Of a stretch of 38,992 nt of DNA, positions 16,972 through 25,909 are shown piece after piece; position 1 is the first letter of the stretch, and every line of letters begins with the position of its first letter. This DNA comes from Novosphingobium sp. PC22D (GTDB lineage: Bacteria; Pseudomonadota; Alphaproteobacteria; Sphingomonadales; Sphingomonadaceae), in assembly GCF_002556635.1 (NCBI RefSeq), contig NZ_MWMO01000024.1:1-38992 (forward strand), written 5' to 3'. The notes beneath the pieces were generated by a model, which searched no databases, was not told the DNA's origin, and saw only the letters and a program-made list of their open reading frames with translations. The position numbers and the translations under genes are program-made.

Positions 16972-18380
16972 GCGCCGCGCGCGGTCACAACGGCAGGCAC
17001 GGTACGGAAGAGCAGAGCAACATCGCGCAGCAGGCTCGGACGCCGGACGTAGTCGATATCCATCTCCACCTGCTTCTCGAAGGGGATTTCGGCGCGTCCC
17101 GAGACCTGCCAGGTGCAGGTGATGCCGGGCTTGACGTCGAGCCGACGCATGGCTCCGGGCCAGTAGGCGAGCACTTCCTGCGGCAGCGCAGGACGCGGTC
17201 CGACGATCGACATCTCCCCGCGAAGCACATTGAAGAGCTGCGGCAACTCGTCGAGCGACAGCCGGCGAAGCCAAGTTCCGACGCGCGTGACCCGCGGGTC
17301 GCGGCGCAGCTTGAAGCAGACCGAATCTCGATCCGAGCTGCTTTCGAGGCTCCCCCGCTGCCGTTCCGCGTCGACGACCATCGAACGGAACTTGAAGAGC
17401 GTAAACGGCCTGCCGTTCTTGCCGATGCGAACCTGGCGGAACAGTGCCGGGCCGCCATCCTCAAGACGGATAAGCAGGACTATCGCCAGCAGGACGGGAG
17501 CCAATGCCAGGATTCCGAGCGCGGAAGCGACGAAGTCTCCGGCGCGCTTGACGGCCCCGAAAGCACCGCGCGCAACGAGGGCATACGACAGCGCGCGAAC
17601 CATGAACGCCACGTTGCCGACAAGATAACGATTGGCGAGGCGGCGCGGCTCCTGGGCGAGCCTCCACACCCACTCGCATCCGAGGTCGCGGAAGGCCGCC
17701 GGAGCGCGGGGAATACGGTTCGAGTAGTAATCGAACAACCCGCCCACGCCGAGCAGGACCGAGGCTTCGATGCGATCGGCGTTCTGCGCGATCCAGCGGT
17801 CCTGGCGCGGCACGCCGAGGCCGATGAACACCATTCCGGCACCGCTGGCGTTGATCTCCTCGATGATCCGGCCTTCGTCCTCGTCGCCGAAATAGCCGTG
17901 ATGCGTTCCGACGATCTGCAGACCGGGGAAGCGATCGGCCATCGCCAGCGCGGCCGCGCGGGCGACGCCGTCCATACCGCCCAGAAGGTAGATGGAGACG
18001 CCTCGGTGCGCCGCCTTCTCGCACAGCAGCGGGAAAAGGTCGGTTCCGTTAAGGTTGTCGCCGAAGGATCGCCCCGCGAGCTTCGAAGCGATGCGCAGAC
18101 CGGAACCGTCCGGAAGCACGAAATCGCTCTCTTCGAGCGACTGACGGTACTGCCTGTCAACGGCCGCGACGTTCACGCAGTGCGCGTTGAGAAAGGCCAC
18201 GCGGGTGGGCAGGCGATAACGCGCCCGCTCGACGAGCAGAGTGGCGATATCCGCTCGACCGGCGTCAACGATATCGAAGCCGAACAGACTGCTTGTCGCC
18301 GGCGCAGCCGCGATCCACGGCGCGGGAATCTCTGCTCCGTTGACCGGTGCGGCGAAGTCGAAATCGAATGACTGATACAT
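16965..18380 (-). CDS. Fused WecG/TagA/CpsF glycosyltransferase and initiating sugar-phosphate transferase
   Basis: A 471-residue two-enzyme fusion. Residues 33-265 are a GT26 (WecG/TagA/CpsF) domain: FLNAHCVNV, LPDGSGL (90-95) and the signature GLGVPRQDRW (187-196). Residues 275-471 are a bacterial sugar transferase (polyprenyl-phosphate glycosyl-1-phosphate transferase): a hydrophobic re-entrant helix, PFTLFKFRSM (325-334), the catalytic Asp377-Glu378 in LDELPQLFNVL, and GEMSIVGPRP. The second half starts repeat-unit assembly on undecaprenyl phosphate; the first half adds a later sugar, comparable to GumD and GumM in xanthan synthesis. The ATG at 18378-18380 is preferred to the upstream frame because a GGAGGA site lies next to it. 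A sigma-54-like promoter lies 35-50 bases upstream. Confidence 0.92.
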   Translation of the reverse strand: MYQSFDFDFAAPVNGAEIPAPWIAAAPATSSLFGFDIVDAGRADIATLLVERARYRLPTRVAFLNAHCVNVAAVDRQYRQSLEESDFVLPDGSGLRIASKLAGRSFGDNLNGTDLFPLLCEKAAHRGVSIYLLGGMDGVARAAALAMADRFPGLQIVGTHHGYFGDEDEGRIIEEINASGAGMVFIGLGVPRQDRWIAQNADRIEASVLLGVGGLFDYYSNRIPRAPAAFRDLGCEWVWRLAQEPRRLANRYLVGNVAFMVRALSYALVARGAFGAVKRAGDFVASALGILALAPVLLAIVLLIRLEDGGPALFRQVRIGKNGRPFTLFKFRSMVVDAERQRGSLESSSDRDSVCFKLRRDPRVTRVGTWLRRLSLDELPQLFNVLRGEMSIVGPRPALPQEVLAYWPGAMRRLDVKPGITCTWQVSGRAEIPFEKQVEMDIDYVRRPSLLRDVALLFRTVPAVVTARGAY

Positions 18381-18414
18381 GGTGTCCTCCGTGAGTATTG
18401 TGCGGAGGGACACA

Positions 18415-18430
18415 GCAGCCACCGTGCCAA
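18415..18430 (-). promoter_or_regulatory. Sigma-54 promoter for the fused glycosyltransferase gene
   Basis: On the minus strand TTGGCACGGTGGCTGC reads from 18430 to 18415. It has GG and GC exactly ten bases apart, the defining spacing of the -24/-12 sigma-54 element, and TTGGCACG matches consensus. The expected RNA start is near 18404, leaving a short leader with the GGAGGA site before the ATG at 18380. Confidence 0.75.
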
Positions 18431-18503
18431 TTCTATTTTTATATTTAAACTCAATTACTTATAGAATTTTTCGACCAAAAGACCGGGGTGCGCGAGCGGG
18501 AGC

Positions 18504-18555
18504 TTTTGCATTTTGCACAGCCGGATTGGCACTTTGCGATTGCAAGCTGCAAAAC
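18504..18555. promoter_or_regulatory. TTTTGCA repeats, likely activator binding sites
   Basis: Between the two divergent sigma-54-like promoters lie two direct copies of TTTTGCA (18504-18510 and 18511-18517), an inverted copy ending at about 18554 (CTGCAAAAC), and ACTTTGCGATTGCAAG at 18531-18546. Closely similar blocks occur upstream of the Wza-like gene (27198-27264). They sit about 75-90 bases upstream of the -24 of each promoter, a normal distance for sigma-54 activator sites. The protein bound is inferred to be the activator encoded at 27892-29328. Confidence 0.55.
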
Positions 18556-18603
18556 CGGGTGCCGGTTCGGTCCGTCGGACGAACATTCCCCGCATTTCCG
18601 CAG

Positions 18604-18619
18604 TTGGCACGGTCCTTGA
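18604..18619 (+). promoter_or_regulatory. Sigma-54-like promoter for the flippase/glycosyltransferase operon
   Basis: TTGGCACGGTCCTTGA has a perfect -24 element (TTGGCACG) and ten bases between the GG and the -12 dinucleotide. The -12 reads TTGA instead of TTGC. The element upstream of the Wza-like gene matches it at 14 of 16 bases and shares the same TTGA. The predicted start is near 18631, 22 bases before the ATG at 18653. Confidence 0.7.
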
Positions 18620-18652
18620 ATAAACGGCGATACCGATATTCGAGGAAACACC

Positions 18653-19942
18653 ATGCAGCTTGCAAACGTCATCGAACGCGTCCTTCCCGCTTCCGCCAGA
18701 CCGGTGGTCAGCGGCCTGGCCGCCTATGGCGCCGCGGAGATCGGCACGCGGGTGCTGCGCATTCTCGCTATCGTCGTGATAGCGCGGCAGATCGCCCCTG
18801 CCGAGATCGGCGTGGCCGCACTGGCTATCTCGCTGTTCGAGATCGTTCGCGTCCTTGCCAACAGCGGTATCGGCCAGCGGATCATCGCCGCGGCCGACGA
18901 CGAACTCGACAGTGTCTGCAACGCTGCGCGCCTGCTGTTCACGCTGTGGTGCGCTGGCGTGGCCGCCGTCCAGCTTCTGGTCGCATGCATGCTCTGGCTC
19001 GTATTCGCCAAGCAGGACGTGGCGGCGATGCTCGCCGTGCTAAGCGTCGTCTACTTCGTAATGCCGCCGGGTCTCGTGCAGGTCTTCCTGCTGATGCGTG
19101 ATGGCCGCCTGGGTGCGACCGCGCGGATCGCCGCCACGCAGACCGCAGCCGATCACCTGCTCTCTCTCATGCTCGCCCTTATTTGGCCCTCGGCCTGGGC
19201 TCTGGTGCTGCCGCGGCTGCTTACCGCGCCGATCTGGCTCGTCCTTGTCCGCCGCGCCCGCACCTGGAACCGTGCCGAGGGCGTCGCGCCCGCTCCGGCG
19301 CGCAGCTTCTTTCGCTTCGGAGCCGGAGTGCTGGTGACCGAACTCACTACTGCGGGCCGTCAGCAGTTCGACAAGCTGATCGTCGGCGCGCTGCTCGGTA
19401 CCGAAGCGCTGGGCTACTATTTCTTCGCGTTCAACGCCGGGCTCGGCATCGCCAACAGCTTTGTCGGAGCGCTGGCAATCGTGCTGTTCCCGCACTTCTG
19501 CAAGACGAAAGACGAAGCGGACCGCGCGACCCGGCTGAAGCACGCGCTCGTACTCGCGCTCGGGGTGTTCGGCCCCATCGTGATCGCGCAAATCCTGCTC
19601 GCCCCCGTCTACGTGCCGCTACTGTTCGGCGAACAGTGGGCGCCGATGGCACCGCTGGTCTCGATCCTGTGTCTCGCCGCGCTGCCCATGATCGTCGCTT
19701 CCGTCACCACCGCCTGGCTGCGCGCCACCAATCGCGCCGAACGCGATGCAGTGATTGCCGGCGTCGGTAGCGCCGCCGCGCTGGCCGGTCTCGCCGTTGG
19801 CTGCCTGTCCGGGCTGGAAGCGGCCGCCTGGTCCTATGTCGGCGCGCTGTGGCTCGTCCTGCTCCCGGCAACCGGCCTCGTTATCGCCCATGGCCTGCGG
19901 GCCCAACGCAAACCGTCCTTTCCCAAGGAGTACTTCGCATGA
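18653..19942 (+). CDS. Wzx-type polysaccharide flippase
   Basis: A 429-residue, strongly hydrophobic protein with about 12 membrane segments, of the polysaccharide transporter/MOP type. The early segment (GLAAYGAAEIGTRVLRILAIVVIARQIAPAE) and the central GAGVLVTELTTAGRQQFDKLIVG followed by LGYYFFAFNAG are typical of RfbX/Wzx flippases, which move lipid-linked repeat units across the inner membrane. The ATG follows a GAGGA site (18642-18646). It is the first gene of an operon driven by a sigma-54-like promoter, and its stop overlaps the next start by ATGA. With the Wzy-like and Wza-like genes it completes a Wzx/Wzy-dependent pathway. Confidence 0.9.
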   Translation: MQLANVIERVLPASARPVVSGLAAYGAAEIGTRVLRILAIVVIARQIAPAEIGVAALAISLFEIVRVLANSGIGQRIIAAADDELDSVCNAARLLFTLWCAGVAAVQLLVACMLWLVFAKQDVAAMLAVLSVVYFVMPPGLVQVFLLMRDGRLGATARIAATQTAADHLLSLMLALIWPSAWALVLPRLLTAPIWLVLVRRARTWNRAEGVAPAPARSFFRFGAGVLVTELTTAGRQQFDKLIVGALLGTEALGYYFFAFNAGLGIANSFVGALAIVLFPHFCKTKDEADRATRLKHALVLALGVFGPIVIAQILLAPVYVPLLFGEQWAPMAPLVSILCLAALPMIVASVTTAWLRATNRAERDAVIAGVGSAAALAGLAVGCLSGLEAAAWSYVGALWLVLLPATGLVIAHGLRAQRKPSFPKEYFA

Positions 19943-20874
19943 CCAATCCCTGCCCTCACTTTTCGGTCATCGTGCCCGTGTACAACGCGGCGGAGACGAT
20001 CGACGCAACGATCGACTCGGTGCTCGCCCAGACCGATGCCGACTTCGAGCTGATCCTCGTCGACGATGGGTCCACCGACGACAGCCTGTCCCGCATGCTC
20101 AGCCGGGCGGAACAGCACGAACAAATCCGGCTGGTCTCGCGCAGGAACTCCGGGGTCTCCGCAACGCGCAACTTCGGTGTCGAAATGGCGCGGGGAACGC
20201 TGCTGGCCTTCCTCGACGCCGATGACCTGTGGCACCCGGAAAAGCTGGCGAGCCATCGCGCGGCGCACGATGCCGATCCCGATCTCTCGATCAGCTTCGC
20301 CCGGATCGCCTTCCTCGAAACCGGCGCCCCGGGCGATGCCCAGCCGCGTACGACCTCAACCGTCCCCGCCGGCCTGCTGACGGTCGGCCAGGTGATCGGC
20401 GAAAATCCGGTCTGCACGACGTCCAACCTCGTCGTAACCCGCGACGCGTTCGCGCGTATCGGCGATTTCGTGCGCGGCATGAACCATGCCGAGGATCAGG
20501 AATGGCTTGCGCGCGCCATCTCGCGCGGGGAATCGGTCCGCGGACTGCAGCAGCTGCTGGTCGCTTATCGCATGTCCCCGACCGGGCTCTCGACAGATTT
20601 CGAGGCGATGTACGCGGGCTGGCGGGAACTGGCCCAGCGGTTTGGCAGCCAGCACAATCTGCACGCCGCCGAAGCCCACTATTGCCGCTATCTCGCGCGC
20701 CGCGCCTTGCGCAGCGGCGGCGCGGCCAACACGGCGCTGCGCTTCGCCATGCGCGGTCTCGCGCTCGATCGCGCCGCTTTCCTCGACGACTTCCGGCGCG
20801 GCGGCGCGACGCTCGTCGCTTCGCTGGTTGCCCTTCTCATCCCGGGCACGCTTCGCACCCGCCTCTTCGCCTGA
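19939..20874 (+). CDS. Family-2 glycosyltransferase
   Basis: A 311-residue cytosolic GT-A enzyme. The N-terminal nucleotide-sugar fold shows FSVIVPVYNAAETID, the acidic VDDGSTDDS, and the metal-binding LDADDLWHPEK; NHAEDQEW supplies the likely catalytic base region. The start at 19939 is fixed by the ATGA overlap with the flippase stop and by the conserved SVIVPVYN segment close behind. It adds one sugar to the lipid-linked repeat unit; the donor and linkage cannot be read from sequence. A basic, hydrophobic C-terminal helix (LVASLVALLIPGTLRTRLFA) may associate with the membrane. Confidence 0.92.
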   Translation: MTNPCPHFSVIVPVYNAAETIDATIDSVLAQTDADFELILVDDGSTDDSLSRMLSRAEQHEQIRLVSRRNSGVSATRNFGVEMARGTLLAFLDADDLWHPEKLASHRAAHDADPDLSISFARIAFLETGAPGDAQPRTTSTVPAGLLTVGQVIGENPVCTTSNLVVTRDAFARIGDFVRGMNHAEDQEWLARAISRGESVRGLQQLLVAYRMSPTGLSTDFEAMYAGWRELAQRFGSQHNLHAAEAHYCRYLARRALRSGGAANTALRFAMRGLALDRAAFLDDFRRGGATLVASLVALLIPGTLRTRLFA

Positions 20875-20895
20875 CCTAAAAAAGGAACCCTGGAA

Positions 20896-21891
20896 ATGAA
20901 CACCCCCGCACGTGTTTCGGTCATCATGCCGGTCTACAACGTCGAGCGTTTCGTCGCCGAGGCGATCCGTTCGGTTCTCGCGCAGACCTACCCTCATTTC
21001 GAACTGATTATCGTCGACGACGGCGGCAGCGATTCGAGCATCGACATCTGCCGCAGCTTCCAAGACGCGCGCATCCGCATCGTCAGTCAGGCCAATCGCG
21101 GCCTTGCGGGCGCGCGCAACACCGGGATCGCGCATGCGCGCGGCGAGTTCGTCGCACTGATCGATTCCGATGATCGCTGGGCACCGGAGAAGCTGATGAT
21201 GCACGTCATCCATCTGCGCGCCAGCCCGTCCGTTGACGTCAGCTATGCCGGCTCGCAATTCATCGGAGAAACCGGCCAGCCGCTCACCGCCTCGATGCGG
21301 CCCCGCCTGCTGGGCGTCTCCGCATCGCATCTGATGAAGCGCAATCCGGTCGGCAACGGCTCGGCGCCGGTGATCCGGCGATCCGCTCTCGATCGCGTGG
21401 CGTTCGGACACCCTGAGGAACTCGGGCGAACCTGCTGGTTCGACGAAACGTTCCGTCAGTCGGAAGACATCGAACTGTGGATCCGCATGGCCGCCGGTGC
21501 AGGCTGCCGTTTCGAGGGTATCGAGGGACAGCTCACCGAATACCGGATGGTCGGCGGCGGACTGTCCGCCAACATCGTCCGCCAGTTCGATACCTGGCAG
21601 CGCGCCATCGGCAAGGCGAAATCTTATGCGCCTGCGCTCGTTCGGCGCAACGAGCGTGCCGCCGCCGCCTACCAGCTGCGCTATCTCGCACGGCGCGCTG
21701 TGCAGCTCGGCGATTTCTCCTTCGGCCGTTCGCTGATGATGCAGGCGCTGGTGAAGCATCCGCTGATGGTGCTGTCGGAGCCGCGCAAGACGATCGAAAC
21801 TGCATCGGTGGCGTTGGTCAGCCGGTTTCTGCCCGAGAAACTGCTCAACGCAATGGTGTCGCGGCGCCTGAACAACGCGGTCCCGGCATGA
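20896..21891 (+). CDS. Family-2 glycosyltransferase
   Basis: A 331-residue GT-A enzyme, similar in layout to the gene before it: VSVIMPVYNVERFV, VDDGGSDSS, LIDSDDRWAPEK, and FRQSEDIELW as the likely ED base motif. The similarity suggests an old duplication of the pair, but the C-terminal thirds differ. The ATG at 20896 follows an AGGA site after a short gap of about 20 bases, and its stop overlaps the next start by ATGA. It presumably adds another sugar of the repeat unit. Confidence 0.92.
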   Translation: MNTPARVSVIMPVYNVERFVAEAIRSVLAQTYPHFELIIVDDGGSDSSIDICRSFQDARIRIVSQANRGLAGARNTGIAHARGEFVALIDSDDRWAPEKLMMHVIHLRASPSVDVSYAGSQFIGETGQPLTASMRPRLLGVSASHLMKRNPVGNGSAPVIRRSALDRVAFGHPEELGRTCWFDETFRQSEDIELWIRMAAGAGCRFEGIEGQLTEYRMVGGGLSANIVRQFDTWQRAIGKAKSYAPALVRRNERAAAAYQLRYLARRAVQLGDFSFGRSLMMQALVKHPLMVLSEPRKTIETASVALVSRFLPEKLLNAMVSRRLNNAVPA

Positions 21892-22943
21892 CCCGCCTGC
21901 GCTGCGTGCACCTGAATGACGACTTCGCCATGGGCGGCGTCGTCAAGGCGCTCGGCATTTTCGATCATCCGCAACTTGCGGGGATGGTCGAAAGCCGGGT
22001 CCAACCGGTTACCCCCGGATGGCGCCTCGCGCCGCGTCTCGATGCGGACGTGATCGTCACGCACTTCCCGCCGAGCTGGCGCGCGCTGCCGTTCCTCGCA
22101 TCGCTGCGCGTCCGCAATCCGTCGGCGCACCTTGTCCATATCGAGCACAGCTACACGGGTGCCTGGGAAGCCCTTTGCGTACCTTCCAGAAGGCGTTTCA
22201 GGCAGCTTCTGCGACTGTCGTACCGGTTTTTCAACGACATCGTCGCAGTGTCGCAGGGGCAACGCGACTGGCTCCTTGGCGCCGGTCTGGTCCAGCCCCG
22301 GCGGCTTCACGTGCTGCATCCGTGGAGCGGCGCCCAGAACCTCGATCGCGTTCCCCTGCCCGACTTCATGCCGAACCGCCCGCTACGCGTCGGCGCTCTG
22401 GGCCGCTTCGCGTGGGCGAAGGGATTCGATGTGCTGATCGACGCATTCGCTTCGCTCGATCCCGGGCAATTCGAACTCCGTCTCGGCGGCATGGGACCAC
22501 TCGAGAGCGAACTGCGCGAGCGCGCCGCGAAGCTTGAACACGTCCGCTTCGTCGGCAAGGTCGACGATGTCGCAGCCTTTATGGCGCAGTGCGATGTCGT
22601 GGTCGTGCCATCGCGCTGGGAAGCGTTCGGGCAGGTCGCAGCCGAAGCTCGAATGGCGGGCAGGCCGGTGATCGTGGCCGATGTCGACGGCCTGCCTGAG
22701 CAGGTCGGACGCGCCGGCCTCGTCGCCGACTGCAACACTCCGGAGACGCTTGTCGAGGCGATCCGCCGTCTGACGCGATGCGACCTGCCCGGCATGGCCA
22801 GGGCGGCGCGGGCTTCGATGGCGAATGCAGAAACTGAACGAGCCTTCGCATGGCGGACGCTGTTCCAGAGAATAACCAAAACGAGGGCAAAAGCCCCAAG
22901 GCGTGGCATCGGGTCGGAAGGAAATGCCTCCAACCCTGTCTGA
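21888..22943 (+). CDS. Family-4 glycosyltransferase
   Basis: A 351-residue GT-B enzyme. The C-terminal donor-binding domain shows RVGALGRFAWAKGFDVLIDA, LGGMGPLE, RFVGKVDDVAAFM and the retaining GT4 signature PSRWEAFGQVAAEAR, where two Glu are eight residues apart (EX7E). The acceptor-side N-terminal half begins RCVHLNDDFAMGGVVKAL, a variant of the usual glycine-rich loop. The start at 21888 is set by the ATGA overlap with the preceding stop. It is the last gene of the operon; a strong intrinsic terminator follows 25 bases later. Confidence 0.92.
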   Translation: MTRLRCVHLNDDFAMGGVVKALGIFDHPQLAGMVESRVQPVTPGWRLAPRLDADVIVTHFPPSWRALPFLASLRVRNPSAHLVHIEHSYTGAWEALCVPSRRRFRQLLRLSYRFFNDIVAVSQGQRDWLLGAGLVQPRRLHVLHPWSGAQNLDRVPLPDFMPNRPLRVGALGRFAWAKGFDVLIDAFASLDPGQFELRLGGMGPLESELRERAAKLEHVRFVGKVDDVAAFMAQCDVVVVPSRWEAFGQVAAEARMAGRPVIVADVDGLPEQVGRAGLVADCNTPETLVEAIRRLTRCDLPGMARAARASMANAETERAFAWRTLFQRITKTRAKAPRRGIGSEGNASNPV

Positions 22944-22967
22944 CCGAAAAACTCCACGCCCAACTCC

Positions 22968-23026
22968 AGGCCTGACGCGCATGTTCGATCCCTCTCCCCT
23001 ACGCGCGTCAGGCCTTTTCTTTTTTT
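22968..23026 (+). terminator. Rho-independent terminator of the glycosyltransferase operon
   Basis: A 13-base perfect inverted repeat (AGGCCTGACGCGC at 22968-22980 and its complement at 23003-23015) with a 22-base loop is followed directly by TTTCTTTTTTT (23016-23026). It lies just after the family-4 glycosyltransferase stop and separates that operon from the convergent Wzy-like gene. Confidence 0.93.
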
Positions 23027-23234
23027 GCGCATATGCCTGCTCCGGCCTGACTCATCACCAGCACCCCACTCGCCCCGTCTCCCTTTCGCAAAGCCCCGAT
23101 CGACGAGATCTGCGGTAGCTCCACCGGCGGCGTGCCCTGCCGCGCTCAATCAGCAAAGCAATTATCCCGGCGCTGACGCATATACTGTCGGGGTATGTAG
23201 GAAGCGGGTAAGCTGTAAGGCTGAGCCCCGAGGC
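23027..23234. other. Intergenic stretch between convergent EPS operons
   Basis: No gene or RNA that I can support. A short hairpin (TGAGCC/GGCTCA, 22222-type arms at 23222-23227 and 23232-23237) overlaps the stop codon of the Wzy-like gene but lacks a T-tract on either strand, so I do not call it a terminator. Confidence 0.4.
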
Positions 23235-24545
23235 TCACAGGAGCGCTGGCGTCTCATCCTCCTGGGCTCTGTCTTCACGCAGTTGCACCGCGCGCCGTGC
23301 TGCGGCACCGATCAATACCAACGCCGGCCAGAACAGGTAGCCGAGCACTTCCAGATTTTCTCCGAAGGTATAGAGCCCCAGCAGCAACAGCATCGAAAAA
23401 CCGACGCGGCCGATAGGATCGCGAACAGCCAGAAACCCGAGCACCACAAGGCTCCAGATCATAGGTACGGCCAAGGCCAGGAGGCCAAGCGCGCCTTTCA
23501 CGAAGAGCAATCCATACCAGCTGTGATGCGAACCGATGGGCATGTACTCGACGAGGTGCGGCCCGCGCTCGACGATGCCGTGACCGAACCACGGGGCCTC
23601 GCTTCGCCAGCGTTCGATGGCGATGCGTCCGAGCGCGGCGCGCACGCGCGAGGAATCGGCGCGCGCGCTGGCAAAGTCAGACTTGAACTGGTCGAATGCG
23701 GCAATCGCGGCGGGCGCGAAAAAGCCAAGAAAGAGCACGCCCGCCGCGCCGAGCCACCAGATCTGCGCGCGACCGAGTTGGGAGAGCATGAATGCCGCGG
23801 GCCAGACCATGGCCAACGCAACCAGCGCGAGCCGCGATTGCGAGAAGAGCGCGACCGCCAGCGCGGCGCTCACGCCCACGATCTTCCAGCGCACCTCCTT
23901 CTCCTCAAGCGCACAGAGCGCATGGACGACGGCGATCATGCCCGCGGCCGGTGACCACGGCGCGAAGAACTGCCAGCGCGGTGTACCGACGCCGGGCTCT
24001 ATCGTGTAGAGCACCACCGCAAAGTACTCGGGGCCGGAACCGCCCACCACCTTGAGCGGCGAGACCCACAGGGTTTCCGGCAGTCCGATGAAGGGAGCGA
24101 CGAGAAATAGCGGCAAAAGCGCCAGCGTCTGGGCGCCGAGCTTGCAGACGGCGCGGTAGATGATTTCCGGTCGGACGTTCAATACCGCACCGGCGAATGG
24201 ATAGAGTGCGAGAAGCGCCCAGCCCTTTGCCCAACCGATCGACGACTTGATCGTGGTCCCGATACCAAGGCCGTTGCCGAAGTGGCCGACGAGCAGGATC
24301 ACCTCCATCGCCAGCATTCCGAGCAGCCAGAAAGTGACCACACTACCGATCGGCAACGGCTTCCGCTCGTCGGGAAGCAATGGGGCGGCGTAGAGTTTCC
24401 ACGCCGCCATTGCCGCCAGTATCCACCCGAGTGCCGGGCCGGCGATATATAACCCACCGACGGCCCAAAGCACCCATGTGGCGCCGATAGTGCCTGCGAT
24501 CAGGCGCTCGGCAGAAGCTTGCGCAGGATCGGCTGGCGAAGCCAC
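23235..24545 (-). CDS. Wzy-like polymerase or O-antigen-ligase-type membrane protein
   Basis: A 436-residue protein with about 11-12 membrane helices and one large soluble loop near residues 285-340 (ADSSRVRAALGRIAIERWRSEAPWFGHG, ending in SHHSWYGLLFVKG), typical of the O-antigen ligase/Wzy superfamily. This group polymerises or ligates lipid-linked repeat units at the outer face of the inner membrane. It is last in the leftward export operon. The start is a GTG at 24543-24545 that overlaps the co-polymerase gene by 46 bases; no strong ribosome site is seen, and a CTG at 24503 overlapping the stop is a possible alternative. Polymerase versus ligase cannot be decided from sequence; the Wzx, Wzz and Wza neighbours favour polymerase. 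Confidence 0.82.
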   Translation of the reverse strand: MASPADPAQASAERLIAGTIGATWVLWAVGGLYIAGPALGWILAAMAAWKLYAAPLLPDERKPLPIGSVVTFWLLGMLAMEVILLVGHFGNGLGIGTTIKSSIGWAKGWALLALYPFAGAVLNVRPEIIYRAVCKLGAQTLALLPLFLVAPFIGLPETLWVSPLKVVGGSGPEYFAVVLYTIEPGVGTPRWQFFAPWSPAAGMIAVVHALCALEEKEVRWKIVGVSAALAVALFSQSRLALVALAMVWPAAFMLSQLGRAQIWWLGAAGVLFLGFFAPAAIAAFDQFKSDFASARADSSRVRAALGRIAIERWRSEAPWFGHGIVERGPHLVEYMPIGSHHSWYGLLFVKGALGLLALAVPMIWSLVVLGFLAVRDPIGRVGFSMLLLLGLYTFGENLEVLGYLFWPALVLIGAAARRAVQLREDRAQEDETPALL

Positions 24546-25909
24546 GTCAAGGCAAATCCGATAAGAATGAGCAACGATGCAACGAAAGCACCGGCCAGGG
24601 CGAGCGGCACCGAAGGTGAGGACCGCTCACTGGGCAACGACGGTTCCTCGAAGGTCTGCACCAGTGGATAGGACGCGAACGGATCGGCCTTGTTGGTATC
24701 CAGACGCGCCAGCGCGGAGGAGAACACCGCCTCGGCGACACGATGTTCGCGAGTGAGGTCGGCAAGCTCGGACGCTTGAGCGACGAGTTCGGTCGAACGG
24801 GCGTTCTGCTCATTGATCTGGCCCCGAATCTCGGCAAGCGCCGCCTGGGCACCGGCCGAAGCACCTTCCTCGCCGATGAGCGCCTCGAACATGCGTTCGC
24901 GGCCGTCGCTCACCGACATGTCGGCAAACCGGTTCAGAGCAGCCGCGGACAGGCCGCTGACCGATCTGCCGCGCGCAATCAGTGCATCGCGCAGTGCCCC
25001 GGTTTCCGCATCCAGCTCAGCACGCGTGATATGCGACTCTCCCAATGTGCCGCCAGCTTCCGTCGCATCGGTAGCACGCTGGGCGTAGCGGTCCAGCAAT
25101 TCGCGAAAAACCGGATCGGCCTTCAGCAACAATGCCTTGCGCACGCCATCCGGACCGATCTGCAGAACACTGCCAAGGCGCGCGCGAACCGCGGATCGTT
25201 GCGCCTGGGTGGTGCGCGCGTCGCGCTCACGATCCTCCAGCTTGTCGATCACGCCGATGCGGCTGTCGAACTGATCGAGGCTCACCAGCCCGGTACGGCC
25301 CTGGAAGTCCAGAAGACGACGCTGCGTATCCTGAACTTTCTTTTCGAGTTCGACGATGCGCTTGCGATCGGCCGCTTCGCGCTTCTGCGCCTCGTCCTTG
25401 CGCAAACCGACCAGAATGGTGAGGAAGGCATCCCGCAGTGCCTCGCTTCGTTCGCGGGCTTGCTCGGCGCTTGCCCCCGAGAGCGATATCTCGATCAGAT
25501 TGGTCTGGTCGAGCAGTTTGATCGACGGCTTGGGAAAGCTGCCGGGTTCCTCGCCCACGAGACTGGCCGCGCGTCGACGGGTGATGTCCGCCATGAGCAG
25601 GCGTTTGTAGTTCTCGGTGGGGCTCAGCGTGGAGCTCGAGAAAGCCGAAGCGGTCACAGAACTCGCCTGTCCGACCGAGTCCAGGTTCAGCGAGCCGCCG
25701 ACACCCGATCCGGGAAGGATCAATGTGGTCATGCTGGTGTAACGGACCGGCGCGACCACGAGATAGGCTACGGTGAGTGCCCATACGAGCAGCAGCGACG
25801 AGCCGACCGCCATGACATAGCGGCGATAGCGATGCGCGCTCGGCAAGCCATCGCGCACGACGGCCCAAAGCCTCATGAGGCGGCGCTGTTCGGGTGGCGC
25901 GAGCATCAT
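24500..25909 (-). CDS. Wzz/Wzc-like polysaccharide co-polymerase without kinase domain
   Basis: A 469-residue inner-membrane protein with helices near residues 33-52 and 434-457 and a long periplasmic part rich in coiled coil (about 165-235, charged heptads such as RIVELEKKVQDTQRRLLDFQG). A proline- and serine-rich segment (EEPSLPSERSSPSVP) precedes the second helix, as is usual in this family. It ends shortly after the second helix, so the BY-kinase domain of Wzc is absent; no separate BY-kinase is in the window. It probably sets chain length and links polymerase to the outer-membrane exporter. The ATG at 25909 overlaps the Wza-like stop. Confidence 0.85.
   Translation of the reverse strand: MMLAPPEQRRLMRLWAVVRDGLPSAHRYRRYVMAVGSSLLLVWALTVAYLVVAPVRYTSMTTLILPGSGVGGSLNLDSVGQASSVTASAFSSSTLSPTENYKRLLMADITRRRAASLVGEEPGSFPKPSIKLLDQTNLIEISLSGASAEQARERSEALRDAFLTILVGLRKDEAQKREAADRKRIVELEKKVQDTQRRLLDFQGRTGLVSLDQFDSRIGVIDKLEDRERDARTTQAQRSAVRARLGSVLQIGPDGVRKALLLKADPVFRELLDRYAQRATDATEAGGTLGESHITRAELDAETGALRDALIARGRSVSGLSAAALNRFADMSVSDGRERMFEALIGEEGASAGAQAALAEIRGQINEQNARSTELVAQASELADLTREHRVAEAVFSSALARLDTNKADPFASYPLVQTFEEPSLPSERSSPSVPLALAGAFVASLLILIGFALTWLRQPILRKLLPSA

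Noticed and set aside
18531..18546. TTGGCACTTTGCGATTGC at about 18526-18543 as another sigma-54 promoter
   Set aside because: The GG and GC are twelve bases apart instead of ten. It is better explained as part of the TTTTGCA repeat cluster.
20356..21759. Minus-strand frame of 467 codons opposite two glycosyltransferases
   Set aside because: Both plus-strand genes carry full GT2 motifs and operon overlaps; the antisense frame shows none.
23222..23237. Hairpin at the end of the Wzy-like gene as a terminator
   Set aside because: The six-base stem overlaps the stop codon and has no T-tract on the transcribed strand.
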